Origin: Rallus limicola
Taxonomy: Eukaryota; Chordata; Aves; Gruiformes; Rallidae
DNA: 64,000 nt
Assembly: GCA_022605955.1 (NCBI GenBank)
Contig: JAKCOZ010000005.1
Span: 54,685,762 to 54,749,761, forward strand
Reading direction: 5' to 3'
Each line of letters starts with the position of its first letter. The stretch's first letter is position 1. Under the pieces are notes generated by a model. That model saw only the letters and a list, made by a program, of their open reading frames with translations, did not search any database and was not told the origin of the DNA. Made by a program: the position numbers and the translations under genes. Shown here piece by piece: positions 12,778-23,508 of the stretch.

Positions 12778-13570
12778 ACTGATGCGAGAGGCCAGTGTGG
12801 AGTGGGAAATCCTTAAGCCAGTGCTGGCTCTGCTGTTCAGGATTTGCTTATTTCCATGCTAAACAGAGACAAGGGGACTTGAGCATCTCTGGTAACGACT
12901 GGAAGTCAAAAATCCAGAACAAATTCCAAGGGAAGTTTCAAATGCAGTTTAATTTTCTGTGTTTTGGGTTTTTTTTCAGGTGCACAAGATTTTTTTTTTC
13001 TTCTTTCTCCTACCTCCAAATAAGGCCAAAAAGAAAACTAATTTTTCATGTAATTCTACCACGCATCTGTGACTAGGGCATGCTTACATATTACTTTATG
13101 TGACATTTCTGAGCAGCTGATGATGGTGATGAGGCTGAACTGATTAAATTAAGTCCCCACTTTGGTTGCCAATTAAACAACAAAAACTTGGCCAATCTTC
13201 CCAAACCTGGCTTAGCCAGCAGGTGTGATTGCTGAATCCCTGTGTTTTTTTTTCCTGATTTCAGCCCCCTTTCCCCTGCAGTGGGCTGGCCCTGCAGTGG
13301 GGCTGCAGACAGAGGCGCATTGCAGGCATCACTTTCTCTCACAGGCACTCGCATCCGTTGGGTGATGGGGTGGAGGCATCGTTCAAACACACATACACAG
13401 ATGCCTGAACAGCCGGTGTGTGGCAAAGTGGAGGTTGCAGGGAGGAAACTGGGATTTTTTAAAGAGCTGTGATGCCTTGAGCTGGTGCTGGTGGCCAGCT
13501 TTGAGCCCTTAAGAGGAAGCAGATGGCTGTGGAGCACTGTCCCAAGAGGAAGATTGGAGTTTTGGAAGAG
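12778..13570. other. Unique non-coding sequence
   Basis: About 800 bp after the CR1 tail. It holds two T-runs (about 12968-12975 and 12989-12999). A 181-codon minus-strand frame (13636-13091) extends into the tandem duplication to the right; I do not regard it as a gene, because its N-terminus is just the translated repeat and nothing else in it is recognisable. Confidence 0.45.
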
Positions 13571-13642
13571 TGATAGCTCAGCCTCAGGTAGAAAAGTCAT
13601 GCCAAGTGATAGCTCAGCCTCAGGTAGAAAAGTCATGCCAAG
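13571..13642 (+). repeat. Perfect 36-bp tandem duplication, two copies
   Basis: Positions 13571-13606 and 13607-13642 are identical 36-mers beginning TGATAGCTCAGCCTCAGG. The match is exact, so the duplication is recent or under repeat-unit exchange. Because 36 is a multiple of three it keeps open any frame that crosses it, which inflates a chance minus-strand frame here. A third partial unit (TG only) follows. Confidence 0.97.
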
Positions 13643-14284
13643 TGTGCAGCACTGCTGCTGTACCAGCCCAGCTTGCGCCGTATCGAGGTATTGAGGGCTT
13701 ATGTTACACCAACCTACACCCTCAGCTATATGTCCACTACAATTTCCTCATCTAGTTCTCCTTCCTGTGATCCTTCCCTAAGAGGGACTTGTGACCATGA
13801 GGATAATTATATCTGCCTTCATATTCTGCTCCTTGAAGTGTCTGAAAGCTTCCTCTTTGATGTGATTCTGCTCACCAGAATACATTATACTTCCCCAAAA
13901 CAAGGACCATGCTTGTTATAATTACTGCCGAAGTGCTGAGCATTTTTGAGTGCTTTTCATCATCCCCAAATGTGGAAATAGATGACTTGGCACTTTCTTT
14001 TTACTGCCAGCTGCTAAAGAGGCCAGTTCTGGATTAGTAGAGCACAGGCGAGTCTGTTGCAAAGGAACTGTCTGAGGTGGTTGTACTGCACTGGTAATTG
14101 TTCAACGACCATGACTGTGTAATGCTGGAGATTGAGGTTTCTCTCCTCCTTGGTTTGGGTTTTTTGTTTTGTTTTATTCCTCTGACTTGATGTCTAATTT
14201 CAGTCACTTCTCACAAGCAGGTGCTGGCCCTGGGCCCCACTGTCTGGTAGAAGAAACGGCCCTTCATGCTGTCAGTCTTAGTCA
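13643..14284. other. Unique non-coding sequence
   Basis: About 640 bp with no recognised repeat or gene. A TTTTTTGTTTTGTTTTATT stretch lies near 14160-14178. Confidence 0.45.
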
Positions 14285-14590
14285 TGGAATCACAGAAGGC
14301 TTTGGGTTGAAGGATCCTAGGGACCTTTAAAGACCATCTAGTCCATCTACCCACCCCCCTGCACTGAGCAGGGATGTCTTGAACTGGATCAGGCTGCTCA
14401 GAGCCCCATCAAGCCTGACCTTGAATATCTCCAGGGATGGGGCCTCCACCACCTCTCCGGGTGACCTGTGCCCTTATTGTATAAAAAAATATATATATTA
14501 ACTTCTTCCTTATATATAGTATAAATCTGCCCTCTTTTAGTTTAACCCATTACTCCTACTACATGCCCTACTAAAAAGTCTGTCATCTCA
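14285..14590 (-). mobile_element. CR1 LINE copy with 3' end, AT insertion
   Basis: Antisense CR1: the tail reads ATGGAATCACAGAAGG, followed by a GACCATCTAGTCCA block, a GAGCCCCATCAAGCC segment and CTCCAGGGATGGGGCC. In the middle, at 14480-14520, a run of ATATATAT with flanking A and T tracts interrupts what should be the AAGAAATTCTTC region, so the copy carries an expanded or inserted AT-rich tract. It resumes with AAATCTGCCCTCTTTTAGTT, matching the stretch that in other copies leads to the CCCCTTGTCCTG landmark. Confidence 0.88.
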
Positions 14591-14936
14591 CTCAAAGCAG
14601 CTGTACAGAAGCTCTGGGGTTTGCTGGGGGTTTTTCACCTCTCTTCAGGGTGAAGCTTCAAGTAAAACCTCTGGGCTTCAGTCATCCCTTGGCAAAGGGG
14701 CAACACTCAGATTGAGAAGTGTTTGGTGGACCAGGTTCACCCCCCAGTAGGGTGGGACCTGTGTGCTGGGTGCTGTACAGATAAAGGGCAGGCTGATGCT
14801 GTGTTATTAATAGTCTAAGGACTTGTCATGGTGCAACCCTTGGTGGTGTCTCCAGTGTGGAGGAATTCTCTGATTCTTATAGCAGATATTTGCTTATTAA
14901 TAATTGTCATACTGATAGAAACTAACACTAGCAGTG
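14591..14936. other. Unique non-coding spacer
   Basis: About 350 bp between two antisense CR1 copies, with no recognised feature. Confidence 0.5.
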
Positions 14937-15350
14937 ATCACAGGGTCTTTTAGGTTGGAAAAGACCTTTAAGGTCATTGAGCCCAACTGCAAACCTTGCA
15001 CTGCTAACTCCTCTGCTAAATCATGTCCCGAAGAGCCACATCTACATATCTTTTACATCCCTCCAGGCATGGTGCCTCAACCACTTTCCTGGGCAGCCTG
15101 CTCCAATGTTAGATAACCCCTTTTGGTGAAGAGATTTTCCCCAGTATCCAACCTAAACCTCTCCTGGCACAACTTGAGGCCGTTTCCTCTCATCTGATCA
15201 CTTACTACTGGGAGAAGACAGCGACCCCCACCTAGCTACAACCTCCTGTCAAGTAGCTGGAGAGACTGATAAGATGTCCCCTCAGCCCCCTCTTCTCCAG
15301 GCTGAACCACCCCAGTTTCCTCAGCTGCTCCTCATAAGATGTGATCTGCT
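14937..15350 (-). mobile_element. CR1 LINE copy with 3' end
   Basis: Antisense CR1 of about 410 bp. The 3' side has AGGTTGGAAAAGACCTTTAA, then the CATTGAGCCCAAC block. The minus-strand frame near 15340-15232 reads [20 protein letters not shown], the ORF2 C-terminal landmark with a few substitutions. The tail octamers are reduced to a degenerate ATCACAGGGTC. It is of the older GGTTGGAAAAGACC type and is clearly more diverged than the copies at 22845, 48736 and 60036. Confidence 0.92.
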
Positions 15351-15585
15351 CTGGAGGTTTTAAACTGGGACAGAAATCATCTGAGCTCACCAACATAACC
15401 AAGACCAGGCAGTGCTGCTGACAGGGCTTCCTTACCAAGCATTTGAACCAGTTTTTTTCCTTTCATTTTTAAAAGCAGGCTTGGTATCCAGAGTTGTACT
15501 CAAATTAGCCTGCAACTGGCTACAGATGAATTTTGATCTCTGGGATGTAGCTTCACTCTTCAGCTTCTAACAAAAGCATCAAGAG
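15351..15585. other. Unique non-coding sequence
   Basis: Short spacer to the right of the CR1 copy with no recognised feature. Confidence 0.4.
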
Positions 15586-16135
15586 CTACTTGAAAAAAAA
15601 AAAAAGAGGTTTTCAAATTAATTCCCCAGTGAGAATTTTAAAGAGCATACACCTCTCCAGCCAGATTAATTCAATTTGTTGTCTGTAGAAAGAAGCCATA
15701 TGACCTATTAATTTTGTGAATGGGACAGTCTTTACTAAGCTGTGCAAACATCTTATGAGCACAATAAAGCTAGCAAATTCTTTGCATGCAATTAAAAAAA
15801 AAAAAATTTCCCTAAGCCTTTAACAAACTAATTAATTGCTGAGGCAGACTAACACTCTGAAATGCACAAACTTCTCCAGTTGGGTTTGTTCTTTGCAGTG
15901 AGCTGCTTTACCTGGAGATATTTGTGGTTTTCTGGAGAAACTTCTTCTGCTTAATGCTGTTAAAAAAAAACACAAACCCAAAAAACAACAAACCCTTAGA
16001 AGCTGGAAGTGCTGGCATGTCAGATTTAATGAGGATGTATCAATTTGTCTAATGAAAGATAGTACCCCTCCTTAAAAGCCAGCTTTTCCTGCAGAAGATT
16101 TGCAGCTTATTAAAAAACCAGACTTACCTCAAGCG
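15586..16135. promoter_or_regulatory. AT-rich candidate conserved regulatory element
   Basis: About 550 bp of A+T-rich text dense in homeodomain-type cores: TTCAAATTAATTCCCC, AGATTAATTCAATTTG, CCTATTAATTTTG, AAACTAATTAATTGC, plus TTTGCATGCAATTA, which resembles a POU octamer. Two A runs (about 15592-15605 and 15793-15805) lie inside. No transposon signature or coding frame is visible. Such clusters are common in vertebrate developmental enhancers, but A+T-rich DNA produces the cores by chance, so this is a suggestion only. Confidence 0.3.
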
Positions 16136-19100
16136 AGTGGTGATGCTGAATGAGTTTGCATCGCTCGCTGCTTTTGGGTGTCTCCAGGGGACAGAAAATC
16201 CTGTTTCACTTGCCACCTTTGACTTCTCTCCTGAGACTAATGAATATTTTTATGAGAAGGCCAGTAATGCCACATCAGTGATGTCAGCCCCTTTCTTGTT
16301 GCACTGTTGCCAGGTGATAAGGAGGCCAATTCTGACACAGGTCGCCAAGAATTATCGATGGTAGAACCTACCTGCTGTTAGTTCACACAAGTTCACTTTG
16401 TTGTTAATAGAAATGGTTTTGGCCTTTATTAACCCTTTCAAACTGAATTTCTTTGGAATCTTGTTCAATACACTAGTGCTGCTGATTTACACCTTTCAAA
16501 CACCAGTTGCAGTAATTCTTTTCAACCTCATTTCCTTGGGATATGAGGAAGTAACACTGCTGTCAGTGTGTGTGTGTGTGGTGATTGTCACATCCTTTCC
16601 AGAGTTTTTAATCTTGTGGACCTGTGGATCTCTTGGAATCTCAGTTGAATTCAGATTCAAGATTAAATTTCTAAGAGATTGTCTTTGTGCTAGTTCTGGC
16701 CAAGGTAAGAAGGGAAGTCCTCAGCAACCCAGCTCTGGGAAGGTCTTTAGTATGAGCTCAACCCTTACTGGACATCAGAGGAAGAAGCAGCAGATGGTCC
16801 TTGTCCATTTTCTAGTGATAAGTGCTTCAGTCAGAGTTCACATCATTTTGGATACCAAAACTAAGTAACTGCAGGAGGCAAAACTGCAAGGAACTAGGAT
16901 TTCTCTTGGGAAAACTCCTCTTGGCTAGTTGTATGTGCTTTTTGTGGTTGTATGCTTGTGTAGTGAGGAAACAGTGATGTTATGGAAATGCAGGTCTTGT
17001 GTGCAGGAGTGACTACGTGAGCCTGGGGAGAAGGGCTGGGCTTCTTGGCGCTCTCCTTGGCCACATCAGGGATTGTTTCAGGGTGGTGTGAGTTGGTGCT
17101 TTAAAACCATTTTACAGATGAGTGGCTTTTCTTTACCACAGAGCTGACCTTGGATTAATGAGCGATGTTATCTCTGACTTGAACCCTGCCTGTGTGTGCA
17201 CCGTTGTCAGCAGAGCTGTTTCCAGCTTGAGAGGAGCTTCATCGTCAGCTGGTTGGCACACGAGGGTGATGGCTGTGGCATGATCCTTAATGACAGTGGC
17301 TCATCAGGTTGTCATGGATATCTCATTGCTTTGCCTTCTCTCAAGCAGAGGTGCAAGTGGGAGCAGATAAGTGGTGAAGTTGAGTGAAATCACCAGAGAA
17401 GGAACCTGTGGGTTTCTTCTGTAAGGTTATTTCCTTTAATTCTTAGTTTTGGTTAACGTAACTGTATCCATTTGGGTCTGGCATTCCCCCTTGTGAATGA
17501 TGGCATCTAGGTTTCATTACTTTCTTGGGTCTCCTGAAAGCCCGGAAAACTACCTGCTCTGAAGAAGGAACAGCTGCTGGCTTTTAGATACATTACTTGA
17601 CTTGGGATTTCACTGGTAAGCAAGCCTAATGGGGCTGCTAGAACTCAGCAGGGCATAGTGGCAGTCCCGTGGACCTGGAAGGGACCTGTTTGAAGCCAGT
17701 GCTGTAGCACAGCTCATGCTGCTTTGTTTGGGATTAAGTAAGTCTGGGAGCTTGGTTTGCTTGGTCTCTGCAAAGTTGAGGGCTGTGTTGGGAGAAGCTA
17801 ACAGGGCTGTTTTGTGCCTTGTATTTGCATTCATCTCAGGTGTCCTGCTGAGAAATGGGTTATTTAGCAGAGCTTGGAAAAGACAAGGGGGCCGTACCAC
17901 AACAATCCCACGGTGCTTTTGACCAGTTTGAGTCAAACAATAATTTAAATTCTGATTCTTAGGACAGAGGTGCATCCCAGAGCTGTGCTCAGCACGAGAG
18001 AGGTGGGTGGTTCCCCAACCTCACACACAGTACCTGCAGTCTGCTTTGTTCCCCACGGATTTAGAGAAATTTTTAGGTGGCTTTAAGTTATTCCAATCCG
18101 TTGTGGTGCCTGCAGCTCCCCTTTCACTCCTCTTCCTTGATGAGAAGGTGGCACAGAGTTCTCTCATGTTCTTCATGCAGGATGTAACAGCTCCAACTTA
18201 AGTTTTACATTTCTGTTGTAGAAAATATGGAAGGAATGAATGCAGGTTGGGATTTAATATTTAAAGCTGTTGCTGGAAATCTACCAGGAGCCCACTGAGC
18301 AACAGAATGAGAAAATCAAGAGAATATTCTACTGTGCTTCTGTCTGGTCTTGGGATTTCTGCTGGGCTTCGCTGTTGGCCTTTGCTGGAGATGGATTTCC
18401 TGCCTCAATGGACCTGACATGGCAGGATTGGTGTTGAATTAACTTTCACTTGCCCAAGGCAATGTTAACCCCTGTAGGGAACAAGGTTTTAAATGTTTTG
18501 GAGTTCTGATTGTCACCTTGTTCAATGCACGGTGTTTTTTGCTAGCTGTGCTTAGCAATCTCGTACAACAGGCTGAATGGGAGTGGTAATGGGCAGATGG
18601 TAATGTTCTTTGCTTGTCTGTTTTATTTTTTCACGTTGAATAGTCTTCTGCTCATCCTGGTGTGGGCTGGGAAACTTCCAGCGGGCAGGGGAACTGCTCC
18701 CTGCACAGCCTGTTTCACAAGGCTCTTGCACAATGACTTTTGCAAGGCATTTCTTCATTCTGTCAGTGGCAGAGTTATATTTTTCCCTGTACCTTTGCCT
18801 TTGCCAGGTAGTATGGTAATGTCTAGCCAGCATCTCCAGTGGTTTATTCATAAGGAGGCCCTATGACTGCTGAGGAATCTTGCCTCATGAGGACTGTGTG
18901 TCTTCATGGTGTTTTATTACCAATGCTTTCCTGCCTTTCTTTATAAGCAGACAAGATGCATGTGTGGGTCAAGCATTTTTTAATTCTTTTTTTTTTTTCC
19001 CCTCTTCAGCAGCATTTTACAGTTTGGAGATTGCTTGTGGCCAACAGGATGCAAGTAGCTTTCAGAGACCTGGTTAGGAACCAGAGGACAGTTCAGCCAT

Positions 19101-21036
19101 GGATCGCTGAGCTCTGAGTCTTGTGAGCTTTGCATTGTGGAGCAGTTCAAATGTGTGTTGGTCCCTGGGCTGGCAGAGAGTTCAGGCAGGAGATGCACTC
19201 AGAGTGGGTCTCTTCCCAGCTGGGATGCAAGAGGTGGTACTTCTGCCGTGGCTGGATAGTACACAGCATACACTTCATGTTCTATCTCAATCCATTCCTG
19301 CATCAGAGGAGGCTTTTTGGTGACCTGGGTAACTCAAACAGAGGAAAGGGCATTCTCAAACCTCCCTGGGCTTTTTGTGGTGCTGCCAATCCCTGCCTTT
19401 TGGCATGGACAAGTGACCTTGTCTCTCGGAAGCAGGTCTCTGCCTGAGCTTGGTGCTGTTTTCATCCTGATCGTTTCAGTGATCCTGTTAACAGAACAGG
19501 CCCACATCAGGATGCAGCCGAGGGGAGGATGTGGTTGGAAAGGAGATCATGGCATTAATAAGTGTTCAGCAAAAAAAGAGAGGGAAACACTTGAAATTTA
19601 CTTTTCTGCCAAAACCAGCACACTGGCCAACTGTCCCGAGGGCATGAGTCAGATCTCTGCAGCCTGGCTGGGCTGGATGTGGAGGACAGATCCACAAGCT
19701 GCCACGGCTCGTTTTGACTCTGTCCTGGCTTGGACACCACTGCAGCAAGCCAAGAGCTCAGCTGAGCTAAGCAACCCAGCAGTGACTGTGGTAGTGCCAG
19801 TCACAACAGCTCTCTGATGTCTGCGGCAGGTAGTTTGGTTTATATATAATTTATCATGTTTGTAGGCAGGGAGCTCGCTGCCCCGAGCTGCAGCAGGGAA
19901 CAGCTCTGAGCTGGGAGTTTCACTCCAAGTGTGGGTTTGGAATGCTTCGAATGTTGCTCTTCTGCCCTGGATCCAAACTAGTTTCTTGAGTCTTTGGGTC
20001 TGACTGTTACCTGTGGCTTTGTAAAGCTTGTCACATCTGAAGGAGGCAGGGTTAAAGTGCTCCGGGGCATCTTGTCTGAAGAAAAGGGCAGCACTGGTGT
20101 GTAAAGGTGTGGGTGACCATGCCGAATGCAAAGCACCAGAGAATCCAGCCTGTTTGCTTTTGTTGTTTCTTAGAAGATGAGCACACAGGTGTTATGTACA
20201 GGGCTGGGTTCAGTGCAGGTGCTCAGGTATGTCTGCATTTAAACACATATTCCCGTTCTGCGCTGCCCTGCCAAGGCTGGGACTTGCACGGTGTGAAACG
20301 CTTTGCACATCGCTTCTAGTGATACAGGACCTGTTACCTGCTTGCTGTGCACCAGTTTGATGCCGGGGGTGTGAGATGTGGCGGCTCTGGAAGAGTAATG
20401 CAGCTCCCCTGACACATCCCTGTTGTACAGAGATGTCAGAAAAGGGGAAAATAACGTGTCAAGTAGTTTGACCTTTGCTGCCTGCCTTCTGTTGAGGAAG
20501 TCCAGCTGCAAATGCTGAAATGGTCCCCACTGGTGCTTGCCAGCCAAGTACTGCTTGAATGAAGCAGTGAGTGCTTTACTCATGAATCCCCAGATAAAAC
20601 CACCAGGGACCAGTAAAAAAGACTACTGAAAATTCATATAGCCATTACTGGGCTTTCCAGTAGGCTCTACACTCTCCAGTTACTGCTTACAGAAATATTC
20701 CACTTACTAGAAGGACCTTGGTCATGTGGATTAGAAAAACAGTACTCCAAGGGTGCATGGTATAACTGCAGTCTTTCAGCATCTCTCTGCTCCCAGGAGA
20801 TGGTTGTACTGGTTTTTAGGTGTCTCTACAGATCACGGACTGTTCAGCAGGGCAGAGTCCCAGCTCAATCAAATAATCTTCAGTACAGCTAGTATGATTG
20901 TCTATATCTGACTATTTATAGCCTGATGCCGTGTGCATCAGGCACGTGTCCTGGATTGTGTCTGAGAGTATGTCTGATAATAGATTTACAACTGTGGGGA
21001 AGGAGTGTGGCGATGGGTGCAGAATGTAGATGGCTC
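16136..21036. other. Unique non-coding sequence
   Basis: About 4.9 kb without a recognised transposon. Frames of 121-166 codons (for example 16398-16868 and 19317-19817 on +, 17975-17610 and 20131-19649 on -) show no domain I recognise, no consistent splice context and no biased codon pattern, so I do not call genes. A short TG run lies at 16567-16580. A T-run followed by C block at about 18989-19003 and TA-rich text near 19840-19852 are simple-sequence patches. Confidence 0.45.
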
Positions 21037-21115
21037 GCTGCTGCTGCTGCTGCTGCAGTTCCTATCCCTAAGGATGTTGTGGAGATGCAGGGGTGCTGCT
21101 GCAGCAGCAGTGGCA
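21037..21115 (+). repeat. CTG run with facing CAG run (hairpin potential)
   Basis: About seven CTG units at 21037-21058 are followed ~30 bases later by GCTGCTGCAGCAGCAG near 21090-21106, which contains both senses. The two halves can pair, and each can self-fold. A 164-codon + frame (20926-21420) passes through and reads LAAAAAAAVP, but it has no other recognisable content and I treat it as chance. Confidence 0.8.
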
Positions 21116-22080
21116 GCTGTCTCTGGGGGCTTAATGAATTTACTTACAAGCAATGTATTTACTTCCAAAACAAACCTGTCTGTGATTGTATTGGAAATGC
21201 AAAGTGGAGTAGCTGTCATTTCAAGAGATACATGTACTGCTGTATGGGATTTTGGGGAAGATTTTTGCAGAGAGACAGTGAAGGTGGCTGGTACGTGCAC
21301 CACACAGGACATGGGGGACACCAGGAGGCATACAGACGTACCTGCCTGGTTTGCAATCCTCTGTCACTTGCAATCTTGACGTCAAGACTAGATGCCTTTG
21401 ATTTGGCAGCACAAAACTGAAGCTGAATTAAAGCAGAAAGCCCTGAATGAGGTTCTGCTTTGTGTGAGCAAGCAGAACGGATTTTCCAATGGAATGGCTT
21501 GTAAGGCAAAGAATTGTAAATACCATAGCAATCTCCAAAGTTTACTCCTGCCTTCAGCTGCGAGGCTTGGAGTGATGCCTTGTGACCCTCCAGCCTGTGA
21601 CCTCCAGGGCTTTTTTCTTAATGCAAACCTGCAAATATATTGGCAGTTGATAAACTCACATCTTTATTTGTCATCTCAGTCAAGGAGGCTCATGTCTCTA
21701 ACACATGTGGACGACTGGTAAGACTGCAGGCAAATGCTGGAGTGCTTGTTGCATCTGAATTGAATGGAAGGAATAAATGATGTATAGACTAATTGTCCCC
21801 CCTGCTGCTTTCTATTTTTCTTAGTTACTGTTAGAAAACTTTGGCTGGAGCTCGTTCAGCAAAATAACAGGGAAAGTGCTTTACAAGGTGATTTATGGAA
21901 GAGAATAGTTTTTCCAAAATTTCATGGAGATATGGAACTGTGGGAGAAGGGGAAGCAGAGATTCTGCACTTGTGTGGAAAAGGGATAAATCTGTAGGAGA
22001 ACTAGGCATCGTGTGTTCTTCTGCTCGGAGAACAGCTTGCTTTTTCAGAGATCTGTCCCCTCACATAGGAGAGCTTTCTC
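21116..22080. other. Unique non-coding sequence
   Basis: About 960 bp. Frames up to ~110 codons overlap in several registers without any recognised domain. No transposon landmark is seen. Confidence 0.45.
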
Positions 22081-22130
22081 AACAACAACAAAAAAGGAAA
22101 AACAACAACAAAAAAAGGAAAAAAAACAAC
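22081..22130 (+). repeat. A-rich AAC/GGAAA low-complexity tract
   Basis: An imperfect direct repeat of AACAACAACAAAAAAGGAAA-type units (about 20-22 bp, two copies plus a partial third). There is no LINE or SINE body immediately upstream, so it is not obviously a retroposon tail. Confidence 0.85.
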
Positions 22131-22506
22131 CCCATAAAACTTTCTACATAACCTACAATTCCCACTGGCCCCAGATAAAATGAGATGTAAGCACCTCTCT
22201 GACTTTAAATAGCATATGGGTAATCAGTCCTTAGAGTCTGGTGACAGCATCAGTAACACTGATTGGATTCGGGGAATTAAACAAAAGAACCAAATCTGTG
22301 CTGCTTTCATCTGCATTCAAGAGGCTGCAGAAAAAATCAATACTTGTTAGCTAAACAGGGACAACATTGTCAGCGCTCAAAGCTCTTTTCCATTCTCCAT
22401 ACTCTATTTAGGGCTCGTGAATGATCTTGGGTCTGGTCAGAGGAGTGTTTGCAAGAGGAGACAAAGGATGATTTGAGGGTTAAGACTGGAAATGGGTTGG
22501 GGGTTT

Positions 22507-22580
22507 GGTTTCAGTTCCCTGCTGTTCCACAAGCGCCTGATGTGACCTTGAGAATATTCTTCAGCTTTCTGTAAAGCTTA
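22507..22580 (+). mobile_element. MIR/tRNA-SINE-like relic
   Basis: The text TTTCAGTTCCCTGCTGTTCC, then TGTGACCTTGAGAA and TTCAGCTTTCTGTAAA, follows the order of the internal segment of old amniote tRNA-derived SINEs (TTCAGTTCCCTGCTCTGCC..., TGTGACCTTGGGCAAGTCA, then CTCTCTGTGCCTCAG). About 75 bp remain and the tRNA head is missing. The matches are short and spacing is approximate, so this is a moderate call made from memory. Confidence 0.5.
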
Positions 22581-22844
22581 GGCAGCATGTCTCCCATTGT
22601 GGGTCGGTAGTCTCTGTTTATGACTGAGTTCAGCTAAGTCTGTTTCCTCTCCCGATGGACTTGGATCTTCCTCAGTTCTGGTTTGATGATGGCATCTCAT
22701 CCTTTGGTGGCTGGACCTGCTCTATGAGCTTGTCACTATCTACTCAGACTGGTTAAGGTGGGAAGTCAGAGGGACTGCTAAACCTCTTTGTGACTTTGGC
22801 TGGTTGCAGACAAGAGATCCCAGCTTGTCTTATTTCATAACTAG

Positions 22845-23508
22845 AGAGCTATCAGGCAGAGAAGGACCTGGGGGTGTTGGTTGACTGCTGACTATGAGCC
22901 AGCAGTTTGTTCAGCTGGCCAAGAAGGCCAACAGTGCCCTGGCTTGTATCAGGAATAGTGTGTCCAGTAGATCCAGGGAGGTGATTGTGCCCCTGTACTC
23001 AGCACTGGGTGAGGCTGCACCTCGAGTGCTGGGTCTAGTTCTGGGCCCCTCACTACAAGAAGAACATTGAGTCCAGAGACGGGCAGCCAGGCTGGGGAAG
23101 GGGCTGGAGGGCAAATCCTCTGAGGAGCAGCTGAGGGAGCTGGGGGTGTTCAGCCTGGAGAAGAGGAGGCTGAGGGGAGACCTTCTCCCCACCTCCACTG
23201 ACCTGACAGGAGGGTGCAGAGAGGTGGGCGATGGTCTCTTCAGCCAGGGGACAGGAGCTGGGACAAGGGGCAATGGGCTCAAGCTGGGCCAGGGCAGGGT
23301 CAGCTCAGCTGGGAGGGAAAAGTTCTTCCCTGGCAGAGTTGTCAGGGCCTGGCCCAGGCTGCCCAGGGAGGGGGCTGAGTCCCCAGCCCTGGGTGTGTTT
23401 AACAGAGGGGAGATGAGGTGCTCAGGGATCTGGTTTAGCACAGGACAGGAACAGTTGGACTTGATGATCTTAAAGGTCTTTTCCAACCTTGTGATTCTGT
23501 GATGCTGT
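22845..23508 (+). mobile_element. Young CR1 LINE copy, ORF2 C-terminus to 3' tail
   Basis: One of the longest CR1 copies here (~660 bp). It starts in ORF2 at the region for KDLGVLVD...NMSQQ (GAGAAGGACCTGGGGGTGTT) and runs through the C-terminus. The + frame 23146-23502 reads [22 protein letters not shown] and [10 protein letters not shown], then continues through the normally untranslated tail because no stop intervenes. It ends GGTCTTTTCCAACC then GTGATTCTGTGATGCTG. Comparing by eye with the copy at 48736 I count about 15 differences over roughly 415 aligned bases, so the two are close relatives of a recently active subfamily. Confidence 0.95.

Noticed and set aside
13091..13636. 181-codon minus-strand frame
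   Set aside because: Its start is the translated 36-bp tandem repeat and the rest is low-information sequence; no domain, no splice context.
16398..16868. 156-codon hydrophobic plus-strand frame
   Set aside because: Hydrophobic start arises from T-rich DNA; no membrane-protein family recognised and no conserved features.
19317..20131. Frames of 160-166 codons on both strands
   Set aside because: They overlap each other on opposite strands and show no family signature, as expected from chance in stop-poor DNA.
20926..21420. 164-codon plus-strand frame with an alanine run
   Set aside because: The run comes from the CTG repeat; overlapping frames in other registers are as long, and nothing else in it is recognisable.
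22911..23486. 191-codon minus-strand frame
   Set aside because: It is antisense to the CR1 copy at 22845-23508; its proline- and serine-rich peptide is the reverse complement of GC-rich CR1 sequence.
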